Below, one piece after another: positions 36,926-47,446 of a DNA stretch of 64,000 nt. The position numbers and the translations under genes were made by a program. The notes beneath the pieces are model-generated. The model worked only from the letters and a program-made list of their open reading frames with translations. It was not told the DNA's origin and did not search any database. The stretch is from Propionibacteriaceae bacterium ZF39 (GTDB taxonomy: Bacteria; Actinomycetota; Actinomycetes; Propionibacteriales; Propionibacteriaceae). Where the stretch lies: contig CP154795.1 of the NCBI GenBank assembly GCA_039565995.1, forward strand, positions 3,906,001 through 3,970,000, given 5' to 3'. Positions within the stretch are counted from its first letter, which is position 1; each line of letters starts with the position of its first letter.

Positions 36926-37591
36926 TCACCGCCAGACGAACGACGCCCCGAACCGGTCCGGCAAGCCGAGCTCATCGTTGAGCCGGGCCAGTTCGGCGTC
37001 GTCGTCGGTGATCCCGACGACCCAGCTGTCGGCGTACGCCGCTGCCCGGCGCGAGCCGAACTGCGCGTTCGCGCCCGGGTAGCGGACCGGATCACCCGCC
37101 GCGAGGCCTGCCGTCTGCTCGATGGCGGCCAGGACGGTCGGGATGTCGGCTACCCCGGCATCCGACACGGCCGCCGCGACCATCGCGGTCTCGCTGTCGC
37201 TGAGTTCGCGGAGGGCCCGGTGAGCCGTCAGCGTCGCGAGCGTACGCCCGGCCGCCGCGGCCAGGTCCCGATCGACGGGGCCGGGTTCGGGGGTGTGATG
37301 GCCGACCCCGGTCGTCGTCGGAACCGCGGTGGGCTCGTCATCGGTGCGTTCCGCGCGTACGCCGGAGAACCCCTCCAGCTCCGCGCGCAACTCCGCCATG
37401 CCCTCGGCCTGCTGCCGCGCGCGGATCTCGCGAGCCTTCAGGACCAGCGCACCGGCACCGATCGCGATGAGGATTCCGCCGAGGACGCGGAGAACCGCGC
37501 CGCCGTCGAAGATCACGACGAGGATGCCGAGCACCACGCAGACGATGCCCGCGATTTCGAGTTGGCGGCTGGGTCGCTGTTCGTTGGTCAC
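36926..37591 (-). CDS. membrane protein of unknown function with a long soluble tail
   Basis: A 221-residue protein with two adjacent hydrophobic segments (residues 12-30 and 32-50), a short acidic helix with REIRARQQAEGMAEL, a Thr/Pro linker, and an alpha-helical soluble domain ending DRFGASFVWR. I do not recognise it. Its stop lies immediately after the convergent pirin stop. Confidence 0.6.
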   Translation of the reverse strand: MTNEQRPSRQLEIAGIVCVVLGILVVIFDGGAVLRVLGGILIAIGAGALVLKAREIRARQQAEGMAELRAELEGFSGVRAERTDDEPTAVPTTTGVGHHTPEPGPVDRDLAAAAGRTLATLTAHRALRELSDSETAMVAAAVSDAGVADIPTVLAAIEQTAGLAAGDPVRYPGANAQFGSRRAAAYADSWVVGITDDDAELARLNDELGLPDRFGASFVWR

Positions 37592-37634
37592 ACCTGGATT
37601 GTGCCTCGCTGGTGGTGAGAGGGGCGGCGGACTC

Positions 37635-37640
37635 TAGACT
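37635..37640 (+). promoter_or_regulatory. -10 element of a leaderless promoter (NUDIX gene)
   Basis: TAGACT fits TANNNT and lies 6 nt before the ATG at 37647. Confidence 0.55.
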
Positions 37641-37646
37641 GCGAGC

Positions 37647-38225
37647 ATGTCGAGACCAGAGGCGAAGTTCTGCCGGGATTGCGGGACCGCCATGGAGCGA
37701 CGCATTCCGCCGATGGAGGATCGCGAACGCGCGGTCTGCCCGGCCTGTGGGTTCATCGACTATGTGAATCCGATCAATGTTGTCGGCACGGTGCCGATAT
37801 GGCAGGGCGATCAGGTCCTGCTGTGCCTGCGCAATATCGAGCCCCGCAAGAACTTCTGGACCCTGCCCGCCGGCTTCCTCGAGGCCGGCGAGGGCAGCGC
37901 CGAGGGGGCCCGGCGCGAGACCTGCGAGGAGGCCGGGGCTCGGATCGAGCTCGGTCAGCTCTATTCCGTCTTCGATGTGCCCCACGCCCAGCAGGTCCAT
38001 ATGTATTGGTTGGCCACCCTCCTCGACACTGACTTCGACCCGGGTCCGGAGACGATCGAATGCCGGATGTTCGCGCTCGACGACATCCCCTGGGATGACC
38101 TGTCGTTCCGGACGGTCGCCCGGACCCTCTGGCACTTCGTGGTTGATCATCGCGCCGGGGCTTTCGGCACGCACTATGGCGAAGTCACCTGGGGAGAGAC
38201 GCTGCCGCCGTTGCCGGAGCGATGA
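37647..38225 (+). CDS. NUDIX hydrolase with N-terminal zinc ribbon
   Basis: A 192-residue hydrolase. CRDCG and CPACG, about 22 residues apart, form a zinc ribbon. The NUDIX box follows as GFLEAGEGSAEGARRETCEEAG (G-x5-E-x7-REUxEExGU). The arrangement resembles NADH-pyrophosphatase and ADP-ribose-type NUDIX enzymes, so a nucleotide-diphosphate substrate is likely. Leaderless promoter upstream. A nested dyad lies just after the stop. Confidence 0.9.
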   Translation: MSRPEAKFCRDCGTAMERRIPPMEDRERAVCPACGFIDYVNPINVVGTVPIWQGDQVLLCLRNIEPRKNFWTLPAGFLEAGEGSAEGARRETCEEAGARIELGQLYSVFDVPHAQQVHMYWLATLLDTDFDPGPETIECRMFALDDIPWDDLSFRTVARTLWHFVVDHRAGAFGTHYGEVTWGETLPPLPER

Positions 38226-38229
38226 AGTT

Positions 38230-38269
38230 CTATTCGATTCTCTAGACTTATTCCTAGAATATCGAATAG
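38230..38269. promoter_or_regulatory. nested AT-rich inverted repeat between NUDIX and LLM oxidoreductase genes
   Basis: CTATTCGAT and ATCGAATAG (9 bp) enclose TCTAG and CTAGA (5 bp), with 2-nt mismatches between the arms and an 8-nt loop. It starts 4 bp after the NUDIX stop and 48 bp before the LLM start. It could be a terminator or an operator; the AT-rich composition in a GC-rich region favours the latter. Confidence 0.5.
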
Positions 38270-38317
38270 TTCGTCATCACAGGGAATACCAGCGACACGG
38301 GGCTGGTTGGGGCTGTT

Positions 38318-39358
38318 ATGACGACCCCTCTCGCCGTGTCCGTGCTCGATCTCCTGCCTGTTCGCACCAACCAGTCCAGCGCAGATGCGTTCGCCGCAGC
38401 CAGGTCGCTGGCGCGGGTGGCGGAGGACGCGGGCTGTACGCGGTATTGGGTCGCCGAGCACCACAACACCGAGTCGGTCGCGTCGACCAATCCGCCCGTG
38501 TTGATCGCGATGCTCGCGGGCGTGACCGAGCGGATCCGCGTCGGCTCGGGTGGCGTGATGCTCCCGAACCACGCTCCCCTGGTGGTTGCCGAACAGTTCG
38601 CGGCGCTCCAGGCGGCGTACCCCGATCGCATCGACCTCGGCATCGGCCGCGCCCCGGGCACCGACCCGGTCACCACATGGGCCCTGCGCAACGGTGCCGG
38701 CGACGAGGAGATCGTGCGGAACTTCCCGCACTATGTGCAGCAGGTGATGGCCTACATGTCCCCGGAGGGCGCGCGGGTGCAGGTCGCCGGGCGTACCTTC
38801 GACATCCGCGCCACCCCCCGCGCCGCCGAGGCCCCGCCGGTCTGGCTGCTGGGCTCGTCGGACTATTCCGCGCGGTTGGCCGCCCAGCTCGGGCTCCCCT
38901 ATGTCTTCGCGCATCACTTCTCCGGCCACGGCACGGAAGAGGCGCTGCGGCTCTATCGGGAGGGGTACGCCGGCGAGGGCAAGCCGAGGACCTTCCTCAC
39001 TGTGAATGCCATCGTGGCGGACACCGAGGAGGAGGCGCGCGAACTGTCGCTGCCGTTCCAGTATCAGATGGCCTGCCTGCGCACCGGCAAGCCGCTCGTG
39101 TCCATGCTCACCGTCGAAGAGGCGCGCGTCACCGAGTGGCCGCTGTCGGACACCGGGCTGGCGCAGCTGACGGCGTCCTGGTTCGTGGGTACGCCCGATC
39201 GGGTCGCCGAGGGCATTCGGTCGTTGGCCCGGGAGCACGACGTGGACGAGGTCATGATCCAGCCCGTGGCCGGGGCGTACGCGAGTGAGCCCGCCGACCG
39301 CGACCTCGCCCGCGAGCGGACCGTGCGTGAACTCACCGAGCGTCTTCGAGTCGATTGA
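38318..39358 (+). CDS. LLM-class flavin-dependent oxidoreductase (luciferase-like)
   Basis: A 346-residue TIM-barrel monooxygenase of the bacterial luciferase family. Typical text: VLDLLPVRTNQSSADAF, YWVAEHHNTESVAS, RIRVGSGGVMLPNHAPLVVAEQFAAL, RIDLGIGRAPGTDP. The subgroup (TIGR03558-type) uses FMNH2 or F420H2; substrate is unknown. It faces the PEP carboxylase gene across a palindromic region. Confidence 0.9.
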   Translation: MTTPLAVSVLDLLPVRTNQSSADAFAAARSLARVAEDAGCTRYWVAEHHNTESVASTNPPVLIAMLAGVTERIRVGSGGVMLPNHAPLVVAEQFAALQAAYPDRIDLGIGRAPGTDPVTTWALRNGAGDEEIVRNFPHYVQQVMAYMSPEGARVQVAGRTFDIRATPRAAEAPPVWLLGSSDYSARLAAQLGLPYVFAHHFSGHGTEEALRLYREGYAGEGKPRTFLTVNAIVADTEEEARELSLPFQYQMACLRTGKPLVSMLTVEEARVTEWPLSDTGLAQLTASWFVGTPDRVAEGIRSLAREHDVDEVMIQPVAGAYASEPADRDLARERTVRELTERLRVD

Positions 39359-39370
39359 TCCCCAGGTTTA

Positions 39371-39405
39371 TCCACAGCCTGTGGAGAATCACACGCGTGT
39401 GATTC
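39371..39405. terminator. bidirectional palindromes between convergent LLM and ppc genes
   Basis: TCCACAG-C-CTGTGGA and the perfect 20-bp palindrome GAATCACACGCGTGTGATTC lie between the two stops. The second abuts the ppc stop. No U tract, but position and symmetry fit a two-way terminator. Confidence 0.55.
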
Positions 39406-42165
39406 CTATCCCGTGTTGCGCAGACCCGCAGCGACACCGTTGACGGTGATGAGCAACGCGCGCTGGAAGGCGGCCCTGTCGTCATCGGAGACTTCCCCCG
39501 CACGGAGGCGCCGGAGCAGCTCGACCTGGAGGTAGGAGATCGGGTCGAGGTATTGATCCCGCACCGCGAACGTCCGCTTCAGCGCCGGTTGGTCATCGAG
39601 GAGATGGTCCTCGCCCGTGAGGCGCTTGAGCTCCTCGACGGTCAACGCGAACTCCGCCTTGATGTCGTCGAAGAGGTGGCGGAGTTCCTCGGGCACGAGG
39701 GAGTTCACATAGTGTGACGCGATCGCGAGGTCGGTCTTGGCGACGGTCATCTCGACGTTGGAGATCACGGACGCGAACATTCCCCAGCCGGCCAGCATCG
39801 CCTTCAGGTCGTCCTCGTGACCGGCCTCGCGGGCAGCCTTCAGGCCGGACCCGACGCCATACCAACCCGGGACGATCTGCCGCGTCTGCGTCCAGCCGAA
39901 CACCCACGGAATCGCGCGCAGACCCTCAAGGCCGGCGTCGCTGTCGGGTCGCTTCGACGGGCGCGAGCCGATGTTGAGCGCGCCGAGCTGATCAACGGGG
40001 GTCGCGGCGACGAAGTACGCCGGCAGGTCCGGGTCCGACACCAGCGCCCGATAGCGATTGAACGCCGCATCGCTCGCGACATCGAGCACCTCGCCCCAGC
40101 GCGTCAGGTCGGCGGGCGGGACCACCTGGTCGCGGTGCAGCGTACTCGCCCGCAACACCGCCGCCAGCGACAGCGCCAGGTTCTCCTTGGCGAGCGCCGG
40201 GAGCGAATACTTGTCGGAGATGACCTCACCCTGCTCGGTGAACTTGATTTCACCGGCGAGTACGCCGAACGGCTGCGCCATGATCGCGTCGTAGGTCGGG
40301 CCACCACCACGGCCGACCGAGCCGCCGCGGCCGTGGAACAACCGGAGACGTACGCCGTGCTTGGCCGCCACGTCCCGCAGCGCCCGCTGCGCCCGGTGGA
40401 TCGCCCACTGGCTGGTGAGCACGCCGGCCTGCTTGTTGGAATCGGAGTAGCCGAGCATGACCTCCTGGACGTCACCGCGGAGGCGTACCAGGTCGCGATA
40501 GGCCGGAGTCGACAGCAGCTCATCGAGCAGGTCCTCGGCCCCGCGGAGTTCCTCGATCGTCTCCAGCAGGGGTGCGAATCCGATGTCGGCGAAGGGCTCG
40601 GCGCCGGGGTTGAGGTCGAGGAGTCCGGCCTCGCGGGCCAGGACGGCGGCGGCCAGCACGTCGTCCGCGCCCTGGGTCATCGAGATGATGTAGGTCTCCA
40701 CGACGGACTTGCCATAGGACCGCTGCGCCCGGCGGATCTCGTCGAACACCTGCAGCACGCGCCCCCGCGGGGCCTGCCAGGTCAGCAGCGGCCGACGTGA
40801 TTCGAGCTCAGCGGCCAGCGCGCGCAGACGCCCGCCGCGGGACAACTCGGCGTACTCCCGCGGCAATCCGCCAACCGCATCCAGCAGCGGTCCGAGCGCA
40901 TCGTGATGCTTCTCGGCATGTTCGCGCACGTCGAGCGTGGCGAGGTGCAGACCGCTGACCGCAAGGGTCTGGGCGGCGATCGCGACGCGGCCGTCGGCGG
41001 TGAGGGAGTCGCCGTGGGTACGCAGCGAGTCGGCGATCAGGCCGAACTCGGTGAGGAGGCCGTCGATGCCGGCGTAGTCCTTGCCGGGCTCGTGCGGCGC
41101 GCCGGTCTCGACCCGTGTCCGGGTGTTGAGGAGCTTGACCCGCATGCAGCTGAGCTTCAAGCGATAGGGCTCGGGCTCATAGAAGGCGAGAAGGCGAGGG
41201 GCGAGGTCGAGCACTGCGAGGTCGGCCGCCAGGGACTCCTTGAGCTCGGTCGACACGGGCACGACGGCCGTGGACGCCGAGAGCTCCAGGATGAGCGCGT
41301 CGATGATCTGCAGGGCAAGCTCGAGCGCCCGCTCGAACTGCAGGCGCAGGATCTCCTCGGTGACCTCCGGGGTGACGTTGGGGTTGCCGTCACGGTCGCC
41401 GCCGATCCATGAGCCGAAGCGGAGGCTGGGCCTGGCGGGGTCGAGGCGTACGCCGTGGTCGGAGAGCAGATCGGCGAAGTCGGCGAGCAGGCCCGGGAGG
41501 GTTTCGGTGAAGACCTCGGCGAGGTAGTAAAGCGCATTCCGGGCCTCGTCGAGCGGCGTCGGCTGGGTGAGGCGGAGTTCGTCGGTCTGCCAGATCAGGT
41601 CGATCAGCTCGGCCAGCCGACGGTCCTGGCGGCGGCGGGTGAGCGTGTCGGGCTCGCTCGGTTCGGCGAGCTCGTCGGAAAGGTCGCGCAGCTTGGTGAG
41701 GATGCTCCGGCGGGACGCCTCGGTCGGGTGGGCGGTGAACACGGGACGGACGTCGAGGCTCGCCACGCCCTCGGCCAGCAGCTCCGGTCCGCCCTTCTCG
41801 ACGATGTCGGTGATCGCGGCAGGCAGCCAGTCGGTGTCGTCGGAGCGGGTGGCAAGGGAGCGTACGCGGTGGACCTGCTCGGCGGCGTTGGCGAGGTGGA
41901 AGTAGGTCGTGAACGCGCGAACCAGGTCGGTGGCCTGCGGCAGGGGCAGGTCGGCGAGCAGCTCACGGACCCGATCAGCGGCCGCGGCGTCACCGCTCTT
42001 GCTGTCCTTGGTGGTGAGTCGGACCTGTTCGACGAGGTCGAGGAGTTCCTGGCCGTGGTGGCGCACGAGCGACTGGCCGAGCATCGTCGACACGCGGCGG
42101 ACATCCGAGCGCAGCTCGCCGCTGATCGGGTCGTCGGCGTTGTTCTCCACGTCATTCAAGGGCAT
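39406..42165 (-). CDS. ppc: phosphoenolpyruvate carboxylase
   Basis: A 919-residue anaplerotic enzyme that makes oxaloacetate from PEP and bicarbonate. Catalytic motifs: [12 protein letters not shown] (His), [10 protein letters not shown] (Lys) and [15 protein letters not shown] (Arg/Gly loop). The end [16 protein letters not shown] is the conserved C terminus. The start ATG at 42165 was chosen because the family begins there; the open frame runs on to 42819. Confidence 0.95.
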   Translation of the reverse strand: MPLNDVENNADDPISGELRSDVRRVSTMLGQSLVRHHGQELLDLVEQVRLTTKDSKSGDAAAADRVRELLADLPLPQATDLVRAFTTYFHLANAAEQVHRVRSLATRSDDTDWLPAAITDIVEKGGPELLAEGVASLDVRPVFTAHPTEASRRSILTKLRDLSDELAEPSEPDTLTRRRQDRRLAELIDLIWQTDELRLTQPTPLDEARNALYYLAEVFTETLPGLLADFADLLSDHGVRLDPARPSLRFGSWIGGDRDGNPNVTPEVTEEILRLQFERALELALQIIDALILELSASTAVVPVSTELKESLAADLAVLDLAPRLLAFYEPEPYRLKLSCMRVKLLNTRTRVETGAPHEPGKDYAGIDGLLTEFGLIADSLRTHGDSLTADGRVAIAAQTLAVSGLHLATLDVREHAEKHHDALGPLLDAVGGLPREYAELSRGGRLRALAAELESRRPLLTWQAPRGRVLQVFDEIRRAQRSYGKSVVETYIISMTQGADDVLAAAVLAREAGLLDLNPGAEPFADIGFAPLLETIEELRGAEDLLDELLSTPAYRDLVRLRGDVQEVMLGYSDSNKQAGVLTSQWAIHRAQRALRDVAAKHGVRLRLFHGRGGSVGRGGGPTYDAIMAQPFGVLAGEIKFTEQGEVISDKYSLPALAKENLALSLAAVLRASTLHRDQVVPPADLTRWGEVLDVASDAAFNRYRALVSDPDLPAYFVAATPVDQLGALNIGSRPSKRPDSDAGLEGLRAIPWVFGWTQTRQIVPGWYGVGSGLKAAREAGHEDDLKAMLAGWGMFASVISNVEMTVAKTDLAIASHYVNSLVPEELRHLFDDIKAEFALTVEELKRLTGEDHLLDDQPALKRTFAVRDQYLDPISYLQVELLRRLRAGEVSDDDRAAFQRALLITVNGVAAGLRNTG

Positions 42166-42433
42166 GGGGTCGACCCTAGGGCCAGGATGTGTCGGAGAGA
42201 TGACGGGGATACTCCGGCACCCCGGGTAAATGCGTCCACCAGAGGGGTTTGGGGTGGGGGGCAGAATGCCGCTGGCGGACGCTTTTACTCGCCCTCTCGA
42301 AGTAGGCCTGGCGGGGATAGCTCTATCTATGGTTTTCTTGCTCCTGGCGTAGATAGTGCAATAGTCCTGAATCGGGGGCAATCCGGGGGTGTGCCCGATG
42401 GGGTTCGCGCCCGTCGCAGGGGAGGCTGGGGGC

Positions 42434-42778
42434 ATGCAGACCCTCATACGCATGGTCCCGGGAATCACGGTCACGGGCGCGGGATTCGGCCGCCAGGCGC
42501 TCACTCTTCTCATCGTGGCGGCGATTATCGGGGTCGTGAACTCCATCGTGAAGCCGATCGTGGCCACGCTCACGGGGTGCCTGATCGTGCTGACGTTGGG
42601 CCTGTTCATCTGGGTCGTGAACGCGTGGATGCTGCTGGCGGCCTCCTGGATCGCCGGACAGGTCTCGCTGGGCTTCCACGTCGACGGGTTCTGGTCGGCG
42701 CTTTTCGGGTCGATCGTCATCAGCGTGGTCACGATGCTGCTGTCGGGGTTCAAGCGCGACAAGCAGTCCGCTCGATAG
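42434..42778 (+). CDS. phage holin superfamily IV-type small membrane protein
   Basis: A 114-residue protein of the PF04020 type with three to four hydrophobic helices: [64 protein letters not shown]. The family is common in actinobacteria outside prophages, so the holin name is only structural. The first helix is short compared with relatives. It precedes the DUF1707 gene by 25 bp. Confidence 0.8.
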   Translation: MQTLIRMVPGITVTGAGFGRQALTLLIVAAIIGVVNSIVKPIVATLTGCLIVLTLGLFIWVVNAWMLLAASWIAGQVSLGFHVDGFWSALFGSIVISVVTMLLSGFKRDKQSAR

Positions 42779-42790
42779 CCCCCGGACTCA

Positions 42791-42796
42791 TAAGGT
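42791..42796 (+). promoter_or_regulatory. -10 element of a leaderless promoter (DUF1707 gene)
   Basis: TAAGGT fits TANNNT and lies 7 nt before the ATG at 42804. Confidence 0.5.
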
Positions 42797-42803
42797 GGCT
42801 GCC

Positions 42804-43505
42804 ATGACAGATCCCACACAGATGCGCGCCGGGAACGTGGATCGCGACCGGGTGATCGGCGCCCTGCAACAGGCGTACGCCGACGGTCGCCTGAGCGACG
42901 ACGAGTTGGCGGCTCGCATCGAGACCGTCCACTCGGCGCGCACCTTCGGTGATCTCGACGACGTGGTCGAGGACCTGCCGATCACGCGACCGTCGGTGGA
43001 GTACGCCGCTGTCATGGGCGGCCCCGGCGATGGGCTCGCGCAGCGCGAACCGGTGGGTGCGCCAGCACCTCAGAATGAGTGGGCCGCTGCCCTGAGTCAG
43101 CAACACGGTCCGGTCGGATCCTCACCCGACAATCCAATGGTCCTCGATGCCGGCTGGTCGTCGGAGAAGCGGGAGGGTGCGTGGGAGATTCCGCAGTTCC
43201 TGCGGCTTCGCGGTGGCGTGGGGTCGGTCAAGCTGGACTGCACGGAAGCCTTCACCCCTCATCAGGTCATTCACCTCTGGGTGGAGGGTGATCTGGGATC
43301 AATCACCATCGTCGTGCCGGAGGGCTGGGCCGCCGATGCGAACGGCGTAAAGAAGTCGTGGGGCTCGATCTATGTGAAAGTGCCGGGCGAGCCGACCATG
43401 GGCCGCCCGATCATCGTCGCCAACGGATCCATGGGCGCCGGGTCGCTGACCATCCGCCACCCCAACTGGTTCGAGCGCAAGCGCCTGGAGAAGAAACTGC
43501 GCTGA
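42804..43505 (+). CDS. DUF1707 domain protein with C-terminal bactofilin-like strand region
   Basis: A 233-residue protein. The N terminus is DUF1707: [42 protein letters not shown] disordered linker follows, and residues 120-225 form a cell-wall-active (LiaF-like) strand region ([21 protein letters not shown]). Actinobacterial DUF1707 proteins often lie near envelope stress genes. Its stop shares a base with the next ATG. Confidence 0.8.
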   Translation: MTDPTQMRAGNVDRDRVIGALQQAYADGRLSDDELAARIETVHSARTFGDLDDVVEDLPITRPSVEYAAVMGGPGDGLAQREPVGAPAPQNEWAAALSQQHGPVGSSPDNPMVLDAGWSSEKREGAWEIPQFLRLRGGVGSVKLDCTEAFTPHQVIHLWVEGDLGSITIVVPEGWAADANGVKKSWGSIYVKVPGEPTMGRPIIVANGSMGAGSLTIRHPNWFERKRLEKKLR

Positions 43506-43954
43506 TGGCCGGCTTCGAGATCCGCCTCGAGCCCGACCTGTCCGCAGCCGAGGCCTTCCGTCGGATCCTGGATCTCGATGCCCACACCGAGCTCATCCCC
43601 TTCACCGTCGTTCGGCATCAGGGGGTGGCGCCCGGCCGAAGGATCGTGGCCAGGACCGGACTCGGACCGGTGGGGTTCGACGATGCGATGGTGATCGAGG
43701 GGTACGCGGAGCCGGGCAATGGTGAGCCCGGGCGGTGTCGTATCCGGAAGACCGGGACGTGGATCCGTGGCGAAATCGAACTGGTGGTAACACCGCGCGG
43801 GGACTCCGCGTGTTCCGTGCGCTGGCGGCAGCTGATCCGCGTGTGGGGTGTCAGCGCAGTCGCTGATCCTGTCGTCGGAATCGTTGCTCGCGTGGCATAC
43901 GCCTACGTCATTCGGTTGTTGCTGGGCCGCAGATCTGTGTCTGTTGAACAGTAA
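43505..43954 (+). CDS. SRPBCC (START-like) family protein
   Basis: A 149-residue protein of the ligand-binding SRPBCC fold: FEIRLEPDLSAAEAFRRILDL at the N terminus, LIPFTVVRHQGVAPGRRIVARTGLG, and a long C-terminal helix. It overlaps the DUF1707 stop (TGATG), so the two are coupled. The ligand is unknown. Confidence 0.75.
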   Translation: MAGFEIRLEPDLSAAEAFRRILDLDAHTELIPFTVVRHQGVAPGRRIVARTGLGPVGFDDAMVIEGYAEPGNGEPGRCRIRKTGTWIRGEIELVVTPRGDSACSVRWRQLIRVWGVSAVADPVVGIVARVAYAYVIRLLLGRRSVSVEQ

Positions 43955-44187
43955 GACCTGTGGGAACCCAGGACCGGATCGCTGGGGTCTAGTCGGAATC
44001 GGGATTCACGGACTTGAGAGAGATCGATGGGAATCTCCAACGTGGGCAGTGGTCCATAAGGGCCCTCGATCGCCAACACAAGAGAATCCTTCGTAGTGGT
44101 GTAAATGCGGTGGATCAGGTGGCGGCGGTCATTGTCCGGCCGACATCTGACTCGGTCGTGGGCCAGCTGCCCAGAAAACCACGGCAA
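43903..44187 (-). CDS. possible 94-residue unknown protein
   Basis: An open frame with ATG at 44187, beginning 3 bp after the stop of the PPOX gene and overlapping the end of the SRPBCC gene in antisense by 52 bp. The central part (TKDSLVLAIEGPYGPLPTL) looks protein-like, but no ribosome site or family is evident. It may be a chance frame. Confidence 0.25.
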   Translation of the reverse strand: MPWFSGQLAHDRVRCRPDNDRRHLIHRIYTTTKDSLVLAIEGPYGPLPTLEIPIDLSQVRESRFRLDPSDPVLGSHRSYCSTDTDLRPSNNRMT

Positions 44188-44190
44188 CTG

Positions 44191-44607
44191 CTACATCGTC
44201 AGGTCAGCGAACCGCCACTTGGTCGGAGTGAAGCGATAGCAGTGTTCGCTGAGAGTGGTTGATGCGAACTGCAGGTACGCCTCCAGCGCGGGTCCCGCAA
44301 GGTAACGCGAGGCCATGCTCTTCACTTCCTGGTCGGTCGCTGGCAAGGAATCAGTGAGTCGTAGGTCGACCGACACAAACCGAGTTCGTGGCTGCACGGT
44401 CTGAACCACCAGGGTCGCCTGCCTCACCCGATCAATGAGGCGAGCCTTGCGACTCTCCGGGGGCGTCAGGATCCAAAGATCTTCGCCGGGTGCAAACGAA
44501 TACCACAACGGCACTGCCGCGGGTGGCCCCTTGGGTGCCTCGACGGCGAATACACCTACATGAGGTTCGGATAGAAACCGTTCGGCTGCTTGCTGATCAA
44601 ATGTCAC
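44191..44607 (-). CDS. pyridoxamine 5'-phosphate oxidase-family (FMN-binding split barrel) protein
   Basis: A 138-residue protein with the split-barrel pattern: FLSEPHVGVFAVEAPKGPPAAVPLWYSFAPGEDLWILT and SRKARLIDRVRQATLVVQ. Small members bind FMN, F420 or haem and reduce diverse substrates. The GTG start is chosen because GGGGGAGG lies upstream and the gene overlaps the stop of the LuxR-type regulator by 11 bp. It is the last gene of that operon. Confidence 0.78.
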   Translation of the reverse strand: MTFDQQAAERFLSEPHVGVFAVEAPKGPPAAVPLWYSFAPGEDLWILTPPESRKARLIDRVRQATLVVQTVQPRTRFVSVDLRLTDSLPATDQEVKSMASRYLAGPALEAYLQFASTTLSEHCYRFTPTKWRFADLTM

Positions 44608-47446
44608 GACGCGCCTCCCCCGTTGTTCTTTCTGCATAGGCCCACGCCGCTGCCTCGGTGCGCGAGCCGACGCCGAGTTTGGCGAGGATATTGCTCACGT
44701 GGACGCTGACGGTCTTGGTCGACACGACGAGCGTCTTCGCGATCTCACCGTTGCTGCGGCCCTCGGCGACGAGGGCCAGGACTTCCTGCTCCCGGTTGGT
44801 CAGGCCGCCGGGGCGGCCTGATCTCTGAGTTGCCTCGGGCGTGGGCGCCTTCACACCGAGAGCCCGATACCGCTCGACGAACCAGGCGGCCCCGAGCCGG
44901 TTCGCCAAGTCGAGACCGACATCCAGTTGAGCCCGCGCGATCTCCGAGTTGTCCTCCCGAACGGCGGCCTCGGCACAACGCAGACGGGCCCAGAGTGTGA
45001 CCCACGCCGATCTCAGTTCTGGGTCCACCTCCTGCATCGCCAGCCAATCGGAGACCGCTCCCGAGGCCTCTGCGGCGTACCAGCTGCGGAGCATGGGCAC
45101 CATCGCCGTTTCCGGCAAGCCTGTGGCGACCCGCTCGAGCAACTCCAGACGCGCGGGATCGGGCGTACCCAACTCAGCGACAATCGCCCGGCCCAGCGCC
45201 AGCAGCTGCCAGCCGGATGAAGGGTGGCTGACCGGAGTCGTCATCAGGAATCGTTCGATGATCGCCCAGGCTTCCTCCGGCCGGTCCTGCAGGAGACGCA
45301 AGCGCCCCAAATGCCAGGTGGTGATCACATCGGCCTGGGGGCTCGGTGGACTCAAGGATGACCGCGGCTTGATCGAGCAACGCCTCGGCCCGATCAAGAT
45401 CACCGCGGAGCAGGGCAATGTCAGCGGCGGCACTCAGGAGCTGCTGCTGGAACGAGTCCTGTGGCGCGAGCCGCAGCGCCCGCTCGATCAGCCGCTCGGC
45501 CTCGGCGCACTCCCCCAGGTGGATCAGCGGTTCGGCCGCATTGCCGGCGAGCATCGACCCTGCATACCGCTCCAGACCCATCGCCCGCGCATCGTCGATC
45601 CCAGCCAGGGCCACATCTGCGGCGCTGCGATATTGGCCAGCCAGATTCAGGTAGTGCGCGAGGTTGATGTGGTGACGGAGTTGGCCGCGGCGCGTACGCC
45701 CATCGCGCAGGCGCGCCAGCTCTTCCAGCCCGCGCGCTTCGTCACCGAGCGCGCAACGGCAACAGGCCAGGGTGTTGCGCAACCGCTTGACCGTGCCCGC
45801 CGCCTCGGAGCCCAGCTCCTCGCACAACGCCAGCGCCCGCTCACAGATCGCAGCCGATTCGGCGAAACTGCCGTTGAGCATCGCAATGTTGGCCTTCAGA
45901 TCAAGGACGCTCACGAGCACCGGGCTGATGGGGTCGTCGCGGATGAGCGCGTACGCCTCCCCGACCACCTGTTCCGCCCCCGACAGCCCGGCGAACTTGA
46001 AGCCGCGCGCCCGCTGCACGAGTCGCTCAGCGCGCTCAGAGGCAGGGGCGTCCTCGGGCATGGTCGCCAGGCTCTGATCGATGAGCCGCATCGAATCCGC
46101 ATAGTCACCCAGCCAGCTCTTGGCGCGGGCCACGCGAGCGAGGAGTTCGTCATGGCGACCAAGGTTTCCGCGCAGCTCGGGTCCGACCGACTCCCAGAGT
46201 TCGAGCGCAACGTCATAGTGCTCGACGCAGTCGGGATGGGCATTGGACAACTCTTCGGCCCTGGTGAGCGCGGCGGTGAACGCCTCGTCGACCCGCCCGG
46301 CGGCGCGGAGGTGGTGCACCAGCTTCAGGCTGATCTCGGGTTCGGCCGCACGCACGAGGTCCGCATACCGCCCATGCAGTCGCCGGTGCTCGCCGGGCAA
46401 CAGCTCATCGTGAATGACCTCGCGCAGGATGGCGTGCCGGAACGCATAGTCCTCTTCACGCACGACCACCAATCCCGCCTCGACGGCCTCCCGCAGACTG
46501 CGCTCGACGTCGGCCTCTGACCGTTCGGCCACGGCCGCCAGCAGGTCCTGATCGAACTCCACCCCCGCCACCGCAGCGATCTGCAGCAGCATCTGGGTGG
46601 TTTCGTCGAGCGAGTGGAATCGCACGAGGAGGGCCTCGCGGAGGGTGGTGGGAAGTACGCCGCGCCCGCCGGTGCTCCGGGCCAACTCCTCCGCGAAGTA
46701 GGGAATGCCCTCACTCCGCTCGACGATCCGCGTGATGCTCGCCGCACTCGGGTCGATGAGCAGGGGCCGGATCAGCTCGGCCACATGGTCGTCGGAGAGC
46801 GGGTCGAGCGCGAGGTGGGCGAGCGCGCGCCGATGCAGCTCCGCAATGATCGGTCGGAGCGGATGCCGCCCGGTGATCTCGTCGGCCCGGTAGGTCACGA
46901 GCACCAGGACACCGGATTGCTCCGGGCCCAAAGGGGCGTACTGCAACGCGGCATCGAGAAAGCGCAACAGGTGGCCCGTCGAGACATCGGCCCAATGAAG
47001 ATCTTCGACGATGACAGCGAGCGGCTGCTCTCGCGCGGCCCCGAGCAGGACGTCCCGACCGCCTCGAACACCTGCGCGCGTTGGGATTCGGCCACCCGCC
47101 CATCGCCGCCGAGCGCCGGAACCAGGGAGCCGAGTGCGGCATGACCAGCACCCGCCCACTCCCGTACGCGATCCGCGCCGTGCCGCGCGACCAACGACTT
47201 CAGGATCTGGCTGATCGCCGCATAGGGCACGGCCTCGGCACCGAAGGCGAGGCACTGCCCGAGCAGTACGCCGGCTTCGGTGCCGAGACCGTCGACAAGT
47301 TGGCCGACGAGGCTGGACTTCCCGATGCCGGCCTCGCCGGACACCAGGACCAGCCCTGGTCGCTGTTGGACAGCCGTCGACCAGGCCTGCCGCAGCGCCT
47401 CGAGTTCGGCACCCCGCCCGACGAACGATCGGTCTCCATGGGTCAT
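44597..47446 (-). pseudogene. LuxR-type ATPase regulator (LAL) with two compensating frameshifts
   Basis: Three overlapping frames make one protein of about 950 residues. N-terminal: FVGRGAELEALRQAW and Walker A GEAGIGKSSL. Middle: EDLHWADVSTGHLLRFLDA (Walker B) and a long TPR-like helix array. C-terminal: LTNREQEVLALVAEGRSNGEIAKTLVVSTKTVSVHVSNILAKLG, a LuxR HTH. Continuity breaks at 47054-47059 (one G:C pair missing) and at the G5 run 45337-45341 (one base too many). The two shifts cancel. It may be a real pseudogene or carry homopolymer sequencing errors. Confidence 0.75.

Noticed and set aside
39368-39376. TTATCCACA DnaA box as a sign of the replication origin
   Set aside because: A single box without a cluster, dnaA or AT-rich unwinding region; probably part of the terminator palindromes.
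42301-42360. Repeated GATAG/CTATC words upstream of the holin-like gene
   Set aside because: Short arms, no clear promoter relation; could be chance in a small AT-rich patch.
42434-42778. Prophage, from the holin-like protein
   Set aside because: No other phage genes; this family is widespread outside phages in actinobacteria.
44597-47446. Programmed ribosomal frameshifting in the LuxR-type regulator
   Set aside because: Needs both a +1 and a -1 event in one gene, with no slippery site and stem; sequencing error or decay is simpler.
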